Part shown: piece after piece, positions 19,072 through 30,777 of the stretch
Numbering within the stretch: position 1 is the stretch's first letter
How the letters are laid out: each line of letters starts with the position of its first letter
Origin: Microbacterium lacticum
Lineage (GTDB): Bacteria > Actinomycetota > Actinomycetes > Actinomycetales > Microbacteriaceae
Length of the DNA stretch: 64,000 nucleotides
Reading direction: 5' to 3'
NCBI RefSeq assembly: GCF_006716815.1
Contig: NZ_VFPS01000001.1
Location: 558,001 to 622,000 of the forward strand
Notes under the pieces: generated by a model
What the model saw: the letters and a program-made list of their open reading frames with translations, nothing else
What the model was told of the DNA's origin: nothing
The model's database searches: none
Position numbers and translations under genes: made by a program

Positions 19072-19365
19072 ATGGCGACCGATTACGACGCCCCCCGCAA
19101 GACCGACGACGACAGCGAGTCGATCGAGGCCCTGAAGGAGCGCGTTCCCGACAAGCTCTCCGGGGCGGTCGGCGATGAAGACGCCGACAACCCCTCGGGT
19201 TTCGAACTGCCCGGAGCCGACCTCTCCGACCTCGAGCTCGACGTCGTCGTGCTGCCCCCGCAGGAGGACGAGTTCACCTGCGTCGAGTGCTTCCTCGTCA
19301 AGCACCGCACCCAGATCGACCACGAGACCTCCATCGGCGCCATCTGCGTCGAGTGCGCCGCCTGA
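19072..19365 (+). CDS. DUF4193 family protein
   Basis: 97 aa, acidic N-terminal half. The C-terminal CVECFLVKHRTQ and CVECAA supply two CxxC pairs, a probable zinc ribbon. It is conserved across actinobacteria next to dut and sepH, usually highly expressed. Function unknown. GAAGTGAGAG precedes the ATG at modest match to a ribosome site. Confidence 0.9.
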   Translation: MATDYDAPRKTDDDSESIEALKERVPDKLSGAVGDEDADNPSGFELPGADLSDLELDVVVLPPQEDEFTCVECFLVKHRTQIDHETSIGAICVECAA

Positions 19366-19385
19366 TCGCCTCCGGATCGGCGTGA

Positions 19386-19880
19386 TCAGCCGCGCTGTGC
19401 GCGCCTGATCACGCCGATCACCCGGTCGGGAGTGCGCGTCGAGAAGACCCACTCCCGCACCGGATCGCGGTCGTCGTCGACGCGGACCGCGACGACCCCG
19501 TCGATCCCTCCGCGCAGCAGATGCCAGGCCGTCCGCGGCAGTCCGGGCCCGCGCAGCTCGCGGGCCTCGTCGCCGGTCGCGCCCGTCGCCTCGCCCAGCA
19601 TCCGCACCGGGATGTGCGCGCGACCGACGCGCAGCTCGCCCGCCCGCACCTCGACGACCGGCGAGGCGAACACGAGCGTCGCCACGATGACGACCGCGAC
19701 CGCCAGTCCGGCGAGGAGCGCGACCGTGGCATCCAGTGGCACGAAGACCAGCGAGACCATCGGCGCCGCGACCGCCGCGCTCAGCAGCGTCCACAGCGAC
19801 GGGCTCAGCCGCTCGCGGTAGACCGGCGCGGGGGCACCCGGCCGGGTTGATTTCCGTGGGCGGGCAGGGTCTGCGTTCAT
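19386..19880 (-). CDS. DUF3093 membrane protein
   Basis: 164 aa. Two hydrophobic segments at about 28-48 and 52-72, followed by a soluble basic-acidic domain (VRMLGEATGATGDEARELRGPG). It is an actinobacterial family of unknown function, almost always divergent from dut. Start taken at ATG 19880; an in-frame ATG at 19892 would add four residues. Only 24 bp separate it from the dut start, so the two promoters overlap. Confidence 0.85.
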   Translation of the reverse strand: MNADPARPRKSTRPGAPAPVYRERLSPSLWTLLSAAVAAPMVSLVFVPLDATVALLAGLAVAVVIVATLVFASPVVEVRAGELRVGRAHIPVRMLGEATGATGDEARELRGPGLPRTAWHLLRGGIDGVVAVRVDDDRDPVREWVFSTRTPDRVIGVIRRAQRG

Positions 19881-19892
19881 CTGGGCGTGCAT

Positions 19893-19898
19893 TAGCCT
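19893..19898 (+). promoter_or_regulatory. -10 element (TAGCCT) for leaderless dut mRNA
   Basis: TAGCCT is six bases before the dut GTG at 19905. It overlaps a GCTAAT on the other strand serving DUF3093. Confidence 0.5.
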
Positions 19899-19904
19899 CG
19901 TGGG

Positions 19905-20354
19905 GTGATCGAATCCGTGGACGTTCCCATTATCGCCGCGCACGTTCCCGCATACGCGCACCCCGGCGACGCGGGAGCAGACCTCGTCGCGACCGAGGCC
20001 GTCCGGCTGGGGCCGGGCGAACGCGCGCTCGTGGGGACCGGCGTGCGCATCGCGCTCCCCGACGGCTACGCGGCGTTCGTGGTTCCGCGCAGCGGCCTCG
20101 CGGCCCGCCACGGCATCACGATCGTCAACTCTCCCGGCACCGTCGACGCCGGCTATCGCGGCGAGATCAAGGTCTCGCTGCTGAACACGGATGCCTCGGA
20201 GGCATACGACGTGGCGGTCGGCGACCGCATCGCGCAGCTCATCGTGCTGCCGGTGCCCCGGGTGCGATTCGTCCCGGTCGACGACCTGCCGGCCTCCGTC
20301 CGTGGCGACGGCGGCTTCGGGTCGACCGGCTATCAGACAGGAGCGAACTCATGA
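19905..20354 (+). CDS. dut: dUTP diphosphatase
   Basis: Hydrolyses dUTP to dUMP and pyrophosphate, keeping uracil out of DNA and feeding dTMP synthesis. 149 aa, normal for the homotrimeric family. All motifs are seen: HPGDAGADL (1), PRSGLAARHGI (2), GTVDAGYRGEIKV (3), GDRIAQLIV (4) and the glycine-rich GDGGFGSTG tail (5). GTG start, leaderless. Its stop overlaps the DUF3710 start in ATGA. Confidence 0.96.
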   Translation: MIESVDVPIIAAHVPAYAHPGDAGADLVATEAVRLGPGERALVGTGVRIALPDGYAAFVVPRSGLAARHGITIVNSPGTVDAGYRGEIKVSLLNTDASEAYDVAVGDRIAQLIVLPVPRVRFVPVDDLPASVRGDGGFGSTGYQTGANS

Positions 20355-20938
20355 GCGATGAGCTGCAGAGCAAGTCGGCCCCCGACGACCGTGCGGGGAC
20401 GGGCCCCTTCGACGAATCGGAGGCCAACCCCGTGCGGCCCTACATCGACCTGGGCGGCATCAAGGTGCTGCCCCGCGAGGGGCTGAATCTGCGCCTCGAG
20501 GTCGAGGAGCAGACCGGTCGCATCGTGGCCGTCGGTCTCGACTACGCCGACTCCACCCTGCAGGTGCAGCCATTCGCGGCGCCGCGGACGACCGGACTCT
20601 GGGGGGAGACGCGCGAGCAGATCCGCCAGCAGATCCGCCAGCAGGGCGGCCGCGTGGAAGAGCGTGAAGGCCCCCTCGGCCCCGAGCTGCTCGCCGAGGT
20701 GCCCGTCGCCGCCGGTCCCGACGCGAAGCCGGGCAAGCGGCTCGCACGCTTCGTCGGCATCGACGGACCCCGCTGGTTCCTGCGCGGTGTGATCGGGGGA
20801 GCGGCGACCGGCGACGTCGAAGCGGCGGCGAAGGTCGAAGACCTCTTCCGCTCGCTCGTCGTCGTCCGCGGCGGCACTCCGATGCCCCCGCGCGATCTCA
20901 TCCCGCTGAAGATGCCGGCCGCGCCCGGCACGGCATGA
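20351..20938 (+). CDS. DUF3710 family protein
   Basis: 195 aa soluble protein of an actinobacterial family found downstream of dut. Conserved pieces: YIDLGGIKVLPREGLNLRLEVEE, GLWGETREQIRQQI and GPRWFLRGVIGG. Overlaps dut and DUF3159 by 4 bp each, so the three are co-translated. Function unknown. Confidence 0.88.
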   Translation: MSDELQSKSAPDDRAGTGPFDESEANPVRPYIDLGGIKVLPREGLNLRLEVEEQTGRIVAVGLDYADSTLQVQPFAAPRTTGLWGETREQIRQQIRQQGGRVEEREGPLGPELLAEVPVAAGPDAKPGKRLARFVGIDGPRWFLRGVIGGAATGDVEAAAKVEDLFRSLVVVRGGTPMPPRDLIPLKMPAAPGTA

Positions 20939-21735
20939 GCGTTCCCCTCGATCCGCCGCCGCCGAGCGACCGCGAGCCGGAGCGCGGAGCCCGGCGCGAC
21001 GGCCCCGATTCCGACGCGCCGACCGCGCCCTCGGCGTCCGAGCTGTTCGGCCAAGCGCTCGGCAGCGCCGCGCGTCGTGCCGGGATGGACCCGACCAAGG
21101 ACGCGCACACCGGCCACGTCGTCTGGCGTGCGATGGGGGGCTGGCGCGGCGTCTTCGAGTCCGTGCTGCCGGGTCTCGCCTTCGTGCTGCTGTTCACCGT
21201 CACGCGAGACCTCGTGCTGGCGCTCGTCGTCTCGGTCGGCCTCGCGGCCGTCTTCACGATCATTCGTCTGGTGCAGCGCTCCACCATCAGTGCGGCGCTC
21301 GGCGGGCTCATCGCCGCCGCGGCCGCCGCGGCGCTCGCCCTCTGGACCGGGCGCGCGCAGGACAACTTCGTGCCCGGTCTCATCACGAACGCCGCCTACG
21401 GCACGGCCTTCCTCGTGTCCGCGCTCATCGGCTGGTCGCTCATCGGTCTCGCCGTGGGATTCCTCATGAACGAGGGCACCGCTTGGCGAGGGGATGCCCG
21501 TCAGCGGCGCGTCTTCTTCTGGCTCGCGATCGCTTGGGCGGCGCTGTTCTATGTGCGCCTCGCAGTGCAGTTGCCGCTGTACCTCGCCGGCACTGACGAG
21601 GCGACGACGGCCCTCGGCACGCTCAAACTCGTCATGGGCCTGCCCTTGTTCGCGCCGCTCGTGGCGGTCACGTGGCTCGCCGTCCGCGCCGTGTATCCCC
21701 CCGCCGCGAAAACCGGCTCGTCTTCCGAGGCATGA
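20935..21735 (+). CDS. DUF3159 membrane protein
   Basis: 266 aa. A disordered polar N-terminus (1-45) is followed by about six membrane segments between residues 75 and 245. Third gene of the dut-DUF3710-DUF3159 set, ATGA-coupled. Conserved in actinobacteria; distant similarity to intracellular septation (YciB-like) proteins has been noted for the family, but no function is established. The stop is 3 bp before the palindrome at 21739. Confidence 0.86.
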   Translation: MSVPLDPPPPSDREPERGARRDGPDSDAPTAPSASELFGQALGSAARRAGMDPTKDAHTGHVVWRAMGGWRGVFESVLPGLAFVLLFTVTRDLVLALVVSVGLAAVFTIIRLVQRSTISAALGGLIAAAAAAALALWTGRAQDNFVPGLITNAAYGTAFLVSALIGWSLIGLAVGFLMNEGTAWRGDARQRRVFFWLAIAWAALFYVRLAVQLPLYLAGTDEATTALGTLKLVMGLPLFAPLVAVTWLAVRAVYPPAAKTGSSSEA

Positions 21736-21738
21736 TAG

Positions 21739-21762
21739 ATTTATCTTGACATCAAGATAAAT
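21739..21762. promoter_or_regulatory. 24-bp perfect palindrome, candidate operator upstream of aconitase
   Basis: Two 11-base arms (ATTTATCTTGA and its complement) around CA. It is strikingly AT-rich for this genome and lies 128 bp before the aconitase start. It has the size and symmetry of a TetR/MarR/GntR-type binding site. The binder is unknown. Confidence 0.6.
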
Positions 21763-21890
21763 TTCTCCGCGATCACGCATGCTGTCGGTAAGGGCGACCT
21801 CACTAGCCGCACGCGACGGAGCCGGGGAAGATGGAGTGATCGGCCGGCGCGAGACGTGTGCGCCCGTGCCCCCGAAGAAGGAGTAGAGAC

Positions 21891-24752
<2,862 letters not shown>

Positions 24753-24766
24753 GCCTCCCGCACACA

Positions 24767-24800
24767 GAGCGCCCGTCCCGGTTCGCCGGGGCGGGCGCTC
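24767..24800. terminator. Terminator of acnA
   Basis: 15-bp GC-rich stem with one G-T pair and a TTCG tetraloop, followed by TCGTCG. It lies 15 bases after the acnA stop and is convergent with the next gene, so it may work both ways. Confidence 0.85.
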
Positions 24801-24847
24801 TCGTCGTCCGCGCCCGGGAGTGGGGAGCTGCCGGGCGCGGCCCGGGG

Positions 24848-25195
24848 TCAGCGGTCCTCGAGCTGGTCGAGCCAGTCGGCGGGCACGCGCTCGCTCGGCC
24901 GGGGCACGCTCTGGCCGGCGGGGTGGCTCGTCGGCGGCGCGAGCGGAGGCCCATCGGTGAAGGTCCGCGTCCGGTAGTCCCAGAACCAGTCCTCACCCGG
25001 TTCGAAGCTCTGGATGATCGGATGCCCGGTGCGTTCGCCATGGGCCGGCGCATGACGCGACAGCGAGTCGTCGCAGCATCCGATGTGCCCGCACTGCGCG
25101 CAGCGGCGGAGGTGGAACCACCAGCCGCCGGCGGCGTCGCATTCGAGGCATCCACCGCCGCTCGGCGCGACCTCGGGGTCGATCTCCGCACTCAT
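24848..25195 (-). CDS. UBP-type zinc finger protein
   Basis: 115 aa. Cys/His pattern of the ZnF-UBP fold: CLEC, CAQCGHIGCCD, SRHAPAHGERTGHPIIQSF. In eukaryotes this fold binds the ubiquitin C-terminus. Bacterial versions stand alone, and their ligand is unknown. The C-terminal third is Pro-rich and probably disordered. ATG 25195 chosen as the first Met before the conserved domain. Divergent from dxs. Confidence 0.82.
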   Translation of the reverse strand: MSAEIDPEVAPSGGGCLECDAAGGWWFHLRRCAQCGHIGCCDDSLSRHAPAHGERTGHPIIQSFEPGEDWFWDYRTRTFTDGPPLAPPTSHPAGQSVPRPSERVPADWLDQLEDR

Positions 25196-25256
25196 GCGCC
25201 CTCCTCCGACACCTCGATCATGGTGCCTCCTCGCCTGCTTCGCCACCGTCCCCGCG

Positions 25257-25262
25257 TAGACT
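25257..25262 (+). promoter_or_regulatory. -10 element (TAGACT) for leaderless dxs mRNA
   Basis: TAGACT is six bases before the dxs ATG at 25269. Confidence 0.55.
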
Positions 25263-25268
25263 CGGGGG

Positions 25269-27227
25269 ATGAGTCTGCTCGCCTCGATCACCGGTCCGCG
25301 CGATCTCGATGCGCTCACGCCGGCCCAGCTGGAACAGCTGGCCCAGGAGGTGCGCGACTTCCTCATCGAGAACGTCGCACGCACCGGCGGTCACCTCGGA
25401 CCGAACCTCGGCGTCGTCGAGCTGACGATCGCCCTGCACCGCGTGTTCGACTCGCCGAACGACCCCTTCGTCTTTGACACGGGGCACCAGTCGTACGTCC
25501 ACAAGCTGCTGACGGGGCGGCAGGACTTCAGCGGGCTCCGCTCCCGCGGCGGCCTCGCCGGGTACCCGCAGCGCTCGGAGAGCGTGCACGACGTCGTCGA
25601 GTCGTCGCACGCGTCGAGCTCGCTGAGCTGGGCCGACGGCATCTCCCGGGCCCTCAACCGCACCGGGCGCACCGATCGACATGTCGTCGCCGTCGTCGGC
25701 GACGGGGCCCTGACCGGTGGCATGACGTGGGAGGCGCTCAACAACATCTCCGACGACAACGAACGCAACCTCGTCATCGTCGTCAACGACAACGGTCGCT
25801 CCTACGCGCCGACGATCGGCGGCATGGCTCGCTACCTCAACCGCGTGCGCACGACCGAGGGCTACGAGAACCTCCGTCGCGGGTCCGACTCGTTCTTCCG
25901 CAAGCTCGGCCCCGCCGGGCGCGCCGTCTACCGCGGCGTCCGCGGCGGCACACATGGCTTCCTCTCGCGCTTCTCGAACAACGCGGCGCTGTATTCCAAT
26001 CTCGACATCAAGTACCTGGGGCCCATCGACGGCCACGATCTGCCGGTGCTCGAAGAGACCCTGCGCCTCGCGAAGGCGTACGGCGCGCCCGTCATCGTGC
26101 ACGTCATCACCGAGAAGGGGCAGGGCTACGAGCCCGCCCGCAACGACGAGGCCGATCAGTTCCACGCCGTCGGCAAGATCGATCCCGTCACCGGCGAGCC
26201 GCTCGGCGGCGGCGGTGGCACCGCGTGGACCGACGTGTTCTCCGACGCGCTCGTCGAGGCCGGCGAGCAACGGGACGACCTCATCGCGGTGACGGCGGCG
26301 ATGCTCCGGCCCACCGGGCTGCAGCCGTTCGCGCAGCGCTTTCCCGACCGGGTGTACGACGTCGGCATCGCCGAGCAGCACGCCGTGGCATCCGCCGCCG
26401 GCCTCGCATTCGGCGGCCTGCATCCCGTCGTCGCCATCTACGCGACGTTCATGAACCGTGCGTTCGATCAGGTGATGATGGATGTCGCGCTGCACCGCGC
26501 CGGCGTCACCTTCGTGCTCGACCGCTCCGGCGTCACCGGCCCTGACGGTCCGAGCCACCACGGCGTGTGGGATCTGGCGATGCTGCAGCTCGTCCCCGGC
26601 ATCCGCATCGCGGCGCCGCGCGACGAGGCGCGGCTGCGGGAGGAGTTCGCCGAGGCGATCGCGATCGACGACGCGCCGACGGTGGTGCGGTTCCCGAAGG
26701 GGAACGTCGCCGCCGACCAGCCCGCGATCGAACGGCTCGACGACGGCGTCGACGTGCTGTGGCGCCACGGCGAGCAGGACGTGCTGCTGGTCGGCATCGG
26801 TCCGATGACCCGGCTCGCCATCGAGGTCGCCGAGCGTCTGCGCGCGCAGGGGATCGGCGCGACCGTCATCGACCCGCGCTGGGTCGTGCCGGTGCAGCCG
26901 TCGGTCGTGAGCCTCGCGGCCGCGCACCGCCTGGTCATCACGATCGAGGACGGCATCCGCGTCGGGGGCGTCGGCACGCGCGTGCGCCAGGTGCTCCGCG
27001 AGGCCGGCGTCGACACGGCGGTCGACGAGCTCGGTCTGCCCGACGAGTTCCTGAACCACGCCACGCGCGAGCAGATCCTCGACGACGCAGGCCTGTCGGC
27101 CGCGAAGATCGCGCACGACGTCGTGGCGCAGGTGCTCGGCACCCGGATCCCGGTCGCGCGCCCCTCGGCCGACACGGGTGCCATCTGGACGGTCGGCGCC
27201 CCCGACGGCGAGCCGCAGGAGCGCTGA
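25269..27227 (+). CDS. dxs: 1-deoxy-D-xylulose-5-phosphate synthase
   Basis: Condenses pyruvate and glyceraldehyde 3-phosphate, the first step of the MEP isoprenoid pathway, with thiamine diphosphate. 652 aa. TPP site: GDGALTGGMTWEALNNI with the closing NDN. Catalytic histidines are in GGHLGPNLG and DTGHQSYVHKLLTG. The transketolase central domain has GIAEQHAVASAAGLA, and a C-terminal transketolase domain follows. Leaderless ATG. Not in an operon: pepN follows after 119 bp with its own start signals. Confidence 0.96.
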   Translation: MSLLASITGPRDLDALTPAQLEQLAQEVRDFLIENVARTGGHLGPNLGVVELTIALHRVFDSPNDPFVFDTGHQSYVHKLLTGRQDFSGLRSRGGLAGYPQRSESVHDVVESSHASSSLSWADGISRALNRTGRTDRHVVAVVGDGALTGGMTWEALNNISDDNERNLVIVVNDNGRSYAPTIGGMARYLNRVRTTEGYENLRRGSDSFFRKLGPAGRAVYRGVRGGTHGFLSRFSNNAALYSNLDIKYLGPIDGHDLPVLEETLRLAKAYGAPVIVHVITEKGQGYEPARNDEADQFHAVGKIDPVTGEPLGGGGGTAWTDVFSDALVEAGEQRDDLIAVTAAMLRPTGLQPFAQRFPDRVYDVGIAEQHAVASAAGLAFGGLHPVVAIYATFMNRAFDQVMMDVALHRAGVTFVLDRSGVTGPDGPSHHGVWDLAMLQLVPGIRIAAPRDEARLREEFAEAIAIDDAPTVVRFPKGNVAADQPAIERLDDGVDVLWRHGEQDVLLVGIGPMTRLAIEVAERLRAQGIGATVIDPRWVVPVQPSVVSLAAAHRLVITIEDGIRVGGVGTRVRQVLREAGVDTAVDELGLPDEFLNHATREQILDDAGLSAAKIAHDVVAQVLGTRIPVARPSADTGAIWTVGAPDGEPQER

Positions 27228-27346
27228 GCGCGGGGGCGCGCTGCGGGCGGCTGGCTTTCGGCGCGTGCGGGTTGTGCCGCATGCATCACGTGCGGCCCGC
27301 GGCCTGCGCACCTGGCGCCCGCCCGCGGCCGTGACACGATGGAGGG

Positions 27347-29884
27347 ATGACCTCCACCGCCAACCTCACCCGTGACGAGACGGCGGCCCGAGCCGCCGGC
27401 ATCCGCCTGAAGACCGTCGACGTCGAGGTCGACCTGCGCGGTGCTGTATCGAGGGATGCCGCGACGTTCGCCACCTCGTCGACGCTGACGTTCGAGGCAT
27501 CCGTCGACGCCACGTGGATCGACTTCATCGGCGCGTCGGTCGACGAGGTGACCGTCAACGGCGCCCCGCAGCCGGTGGACTGGGACGGGTCCCGCGTACG
27601 AGTGAACGGGCTTGCGGCCCACAACGTGGTGGCCGTGCGCGGCACCGGCCGCTACAGCACGTCGGGCGAGGGGCTGCACCGCTTTCGCGACCCGGTCGAC
27701 GACGCCGTCTACCTGTACACGCAGTACGAGCCGGCGGACAGCCGACGCGTGTACCCGGTGTTCGAGCAGCCCGACCTCAAGGCCCAGTGGCGCTTCGTCG
27801 TGGTCGCTCCGGACGGGTGGGAGGTGCTCTCGAACGGCGCTGAGGCCGCCCGTGAGCCGGTCGACGGCGGCGTGCGGGTCGCGTTCGCCGAGACCCTGCC
27901 GCTCTCCAGCTACATCACCGCCGTCGCCGCGGGGCCGTACCGTCGCGTCGACGGGGTGTGGGACGGCCCCGACGGTCCCGTGCCACTCGGGGTGCTCTGC
28001 CGGGCATCCCTCGCCGAGTACCTCGTCGACTCCGGTGATGCCGAGGAGATCCTCGGCATCACGCGCCGCGGTCTCGATTTCTTCGGGGAGGCGTTCGGCC
28101 GGCCCTACCCGTGGGGCAAGTACGACCAGATCTTCGTGCCCGAGTACAACCTGGGCGCGATGGAGAACCCCGGGCTCGTGACCTTCACCGAGCGGTACGT
28201 CTTCCGCGGGGCGGCGACCGTCGCGCAGCACGAGGGCCGTGCGAACACGATCCTGCACGAGATGGCGCACATGTGGTTCGGCGATCTCGCGACGATGCGG
28301 TGGTGGGACGACCTGTGGCTCAAGGAGTCGTTCGCCGACTTCTCGGGCGCGTACGCGGCGGTTGCCGCCGGGGGATTCCCCGACGCGTGGGTGACCTTCG
28401 CGAGTCGCCGCAAGGGCTGGGCCTACGTGCAGGATCAGCTGCCCACGACGCATCCCATCGTCGCCGACATCCCGGACCTCGAGGCGGCGAAGCTCAACTT
28501 CGACGGCATCACGTACGCGAAGGGCGCGTCGGTGCTCAAGCAGCTCGTCGCGTTCGTGGGGGAGGATGCCTTCTTCCGCGGTGCGAGGCGGTACTTCGCC
28601 GAACACGCCTTCGGCAACACGACGCTGGCCGACCTCCTCGACGCGCTCGAGGCGGAGTCGGGGCGCGACCTTCGCGAGTGGAGCGACGCCTGGCTCCAGA
28701 CGACCGGCATGTCGCGCCTGTCGGTGTCGCGGGACGAGGACGGCGTGCTGACCCTCGGGCAGTCCGACCCGCGCCCGCACCGGCTCACGGTCGGGCTCTA
28801 CGGCTTCGAGGGTGAGCGGCTCGTCCGTCGCGGCGGAGTCGAGCTCGACATCGCGGGGGAGCGCACCACGCTCGAGGCGCCGGCAGTCGGCGGCGTGGCA
28901 TCCATCGCCGACCTCATCGTGCCGAACGACGACGACCGCACGTACGCGAAGGTGATCCTCGACGAACGGTCGACGGATGCCGCGGTGCGCGCCCTCTCGA
29001 CAATCGACGACGCGCTCGCGCGTGCCGTGGTGTGGGCGGCGCTGTGGGATGCCACGCGCGACGGCGACCTGCCGGCCGCCCGCTACCTCGAGGTGGTCGC
29101 GCGGCACGCTCCCGCGGAGGAGAACGCGGCGCTCCTGGCCGATGCGCTCGCGCACGCGCACGCGCAGTTCGCGATCGGTCACTACGTCGCGGGCGCCGAT
29201 CGGAGCGCTGGGGCCGCCGCCTGGCTGGAGACCGCGTGGCGTGCGCTGTGGGCGGCGCCGGCCGGGTCGGACGCGCAGCTGGCGTGGGCGCGTGCGGTGG
29301 GTGCCGCCGCGTCGCGCAGCGATGGCCGCGCCGCGGAGATCGCCGCGATCCTCGCCGGGTCGGCGCCCGCACCCGAGGGGCTGCGGCTCGACCCCGAGCT
29401 GCGGTGGGACTGGCTCGTCGCCCTCGCCGCGACGGGGCACGCGGGCATGGCCGAGGTCGACGCCGAGCTGGCCCGCGACGGGTCGGCGCAGGGGCGCACC
29501 GCCCATCGGACGGTGCTCGCCGCCCGCCCCGACGCCGAGGTGCGCGCCCGCGCCTGGCACGCGGCGTGGGAGGACGAGAGCCTCACCAACGACCACCTCG
29601 ACGCCACGATCGCGGGCGTTCGCGCCGGCGGTCGGCGCGACCTCGTCGCCGCATTCGACGACGAGTACTTCGCCCGCATCCGTCCCGCGTGGACCGACCG
29701 CAGCATCGAGATCGCCCGTCGCCTCGTGGTGGGGCTGTTCCCGGCATCCCAGTCCCTCGACGCGGTCGACGCCTGGCTCGCCGCGAACGCGGGTGCCCCG
29801 GGCGCGCTCCGCCGCCTTGTGATCGAGCAGCGCGACGGACTCGCCCGCGACCTGCGGGTGCGCGCCGCCCAGCCCGTGGCGTAG
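27347..29884 (+). CDS. pepN: Aminopeptidase N (M1 family)
   Basis: Zinc aminopeptidase, 845 aa, normal length for actinobacterial PepN. Substrate loop GAMENPG near residue 268. Zinc site HEMAH followed 18 residues on by the Glu of LKESFADF. C-terminal ERAP1-like helical domain from about 540. Cytosolic: no signal peptide. GGAGGG directly precedes the ATG, and CACGAT six bases upstream would also allow a leaderless transcript. Convergent with the TetR gene across a long palindrome. Confidence 0.95.
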   Translation: MTSTANLTRDETAARAAGIRLKTVDVEVDLRGAVSRDAATFATSSTLTFEASVDATWIDFIGASVDEVTVNGAPQPVDWDGSRVRVNGLAAHNVVAVRGTGRYSTSGEGLHRFRDPVDDAVYLYTQYEPADSRRVYPVFEQPDLKAQWRFVVVAPDGWEVLSNGAEAAREPVDGGVRVAFAETLPLSSYITAVAAGPYRRVDGVWDGPDGPVPLGVLCRASLAEYLVDSGDAEEILGITRRGLDFFGEAFGRPYPWGKYDQIFVPEYNLGAMENPGLVTFTERYVFRGAATVAQHEGRANTILHEMAHMWFGDLATMRWWDDLWLKESFADFSGAYAAVAAGGFPDAWVTFASRRKGWAYVQDQLPTTHPIVADIPDLEAAKLNFDGITYAKGASVLKQLVAFVGEDAFFRGARRYFAEHAFGNTTLADLLDALEAESGRDLREWSDAWLQTTGMSRLSVSRDEDGVLTLGQSDPRPHRLTVGLYGFEGERLVRRGGVELDIAGERTTLEAPAVGGVASIADLIVPNDDDRTYAKVILDERSTDAAVRALSTIDDALARAVVWAALWDATRDGDLPAARYLEVVARHAPAEENAALLADALAHAHAQFAIGHYVAGADRSAGAAAWLETAWRALWAAPAGSDAQLAWARAVGAAASRSDGRAAEIAAILAGSAPAPEGLRLDPELRWDWLVALAATGHAGMAEVDAELARDGSAQGRTAHRTVLAARPDAEVRARAWHAAWEDESLTNDHLDATIAGVRAGGRRDLVAAFDDEYFARIRPAWTDRSIEIARRLVVGLFPASQSLDAVDAWLAANAGAPGALRRLVIEQRDGLARDLRVRAAQPVA

Positions 29885-29932
29885 GCCCGGGCGCCGCGCG
29901 CTGGCCGGGCGCCGCGCGCGCGGCGCGGGGCC

Positions 29933-30005
29933 GGAATCGGAAGAACGCAACAGAATCGGATGCCTCGCGCCCGGGCATCCGATTCTGTTGACGTTCTCCG
30001 AATCT
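29933..30005. repeat. Long palindrome A (17-bp perfect inner stem), bidirectional terminator-like
   Basis: Inner arms 29948-29964 and 29974-29990 pair perfectly (CAACAGAATCGGATGCC). Outer arms extend the hairpin with a bulge. It lies between convergent pepN and the TetR gene. Closely related in sequence to the palindrome at 31591-31667, including the shared core CAACAGAATCGGATGCC. Confidence 0.75.
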
Positions 30006-30049
30006 GGGAGCGCAAGCCCGGGTCGGCAGGGACGGCTAGGGTGCGCGGG

Positions 30050-30733
30050 TCACGGCCGCGCCTCGCCGATCAAGGCGAGCAGCTCGGCGAGGGGGCGGCG
30101 GAGCAGGGGGAGCCGCGCCAGGGGCAGCGCGAGGCCGAGGAGCGACAGGCCCCGGTCGAGGAGCCGCCGCGAGCGTCCCTGGCCGGGCGAGTCGTCGTAG
30201 GCCCAGGAGAGCGCGAGCAGCAGGTGCGACAGGAACAGTGCGCGGGGGAGCGCCGCGGCGATCTCGCGCGGCAGCGTGTGCCGGGCGCCGGCGACCGCCT
30301 CGGTGTAGAGGCCCTCGGTGATGTCGCGCGCGGACGTCGACTCCGGGGCGAGCGGGTTGATCCCCGACCGCGGCGCCAGGGCCGCGGAGACGAACTCGGC
30401 CGCGTGCGCGTGGTACGGCGTCAGCTGATCGAGCCCCGTCGTGTACACGATCCGGAGCCGCTCGATGAGGTCGCCGGTCTCGGCGAGGAGGGGCGTCGCG
30501 GCATCCCGGTGCCGTTCCTGCACCTCGATGTACAGCTCCTGCACGAGGTCGGTCTTCGACGCGAAGTGGTAGTTCGTCGTGCCGACCGACACCCCGGCCT
30601 CGCCGGCGATGAGCCGCATCGTGGTCGCGTCGTAGCCCCGCTCGCGGAACGAGCGCAGCGCGAGATCGCGCAGCAGGGCCCGCGTCCGCTCGCTCTTCGT
30701 CGTCTTCTCGGGCCCGCCGGTAGAGCTGAACAT
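30050..30733 (-). CDS. TetR/AcrR-family regulator
   Basis: 227 aa. N-terminal helix-turn-helix at residues about 18-62 (RSFRERGYDATTMRLIAGEAGVS; TTNYHFASKTDLV). The C-terminal ligand domain resembles the type seen in many fatty-acid and redox-responsive TetR proteins, but its effector cannot be told. ATG 30733 with TATGCT six bases upstream (leaderless). A perfect 14-bp palindrome covers the start, suggesting autorepression. It lies 44 bp after the SPFH-like gene on the same strand, and the fatty-acid oxidation genes are upstream on that strand. Confidence 0.88.
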   Translation of the reverse strand: MFSSTGGPEKTTKSERTRALLRDLALRSFRERGYDATTMRLIAGEAGVSVGTTNYHFASKTDLVQELYIEVQERHRDAATPLLAETGDLIERLRIVYTTGLDQLTPYHAHAAEFVSAALAPRSGINPLAPESTSARDITEGLYTEAVAGARHTLPREIAAALPRALFLSHLLLALSWAYDDSPGQGRSRRLLDRGLSLLGLALPLARLPLLRRPLAELLALIGEARP

Positions 30734-30739
30734 GTTCAG
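30726..30739. promoter_or_regulatory. 14-bp palindrome CTGAACATGTTCAG over the TetR start
   Basis: Perfect dyad spanning the initiation codon and predicted transcription start, directly next to the -10. It is a plausible TetR autoregulatory operator. Part of the symmetry comes from the coding sequence ATGTTCAG, so chance cannot be ruled out. Confidence 0.45.
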
Positions 30740-30745
30740 AGCATA
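30740..30745 (-). promoter_or_regulatory. -10 element (TATGCT) for leaderless TetR mRNA
   Basis: TATGCT is six bases before the ATG at 30733 on the minus strand. Confidence 0.55.
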
Positions 30746-30777
30746 GCCGCGCCGCGCGCACCGGACGCGGCGCGAGG

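Noticed and set aside
26468..29950. Open frame of 1,160 codons on the minus strand
   Set aside because: It lies opposite dxs and pepN, whose motifs are complete. Its composition (Arg/Gly/Asp/Val-rich, no domain) is that of a high-GC antisense shadow.
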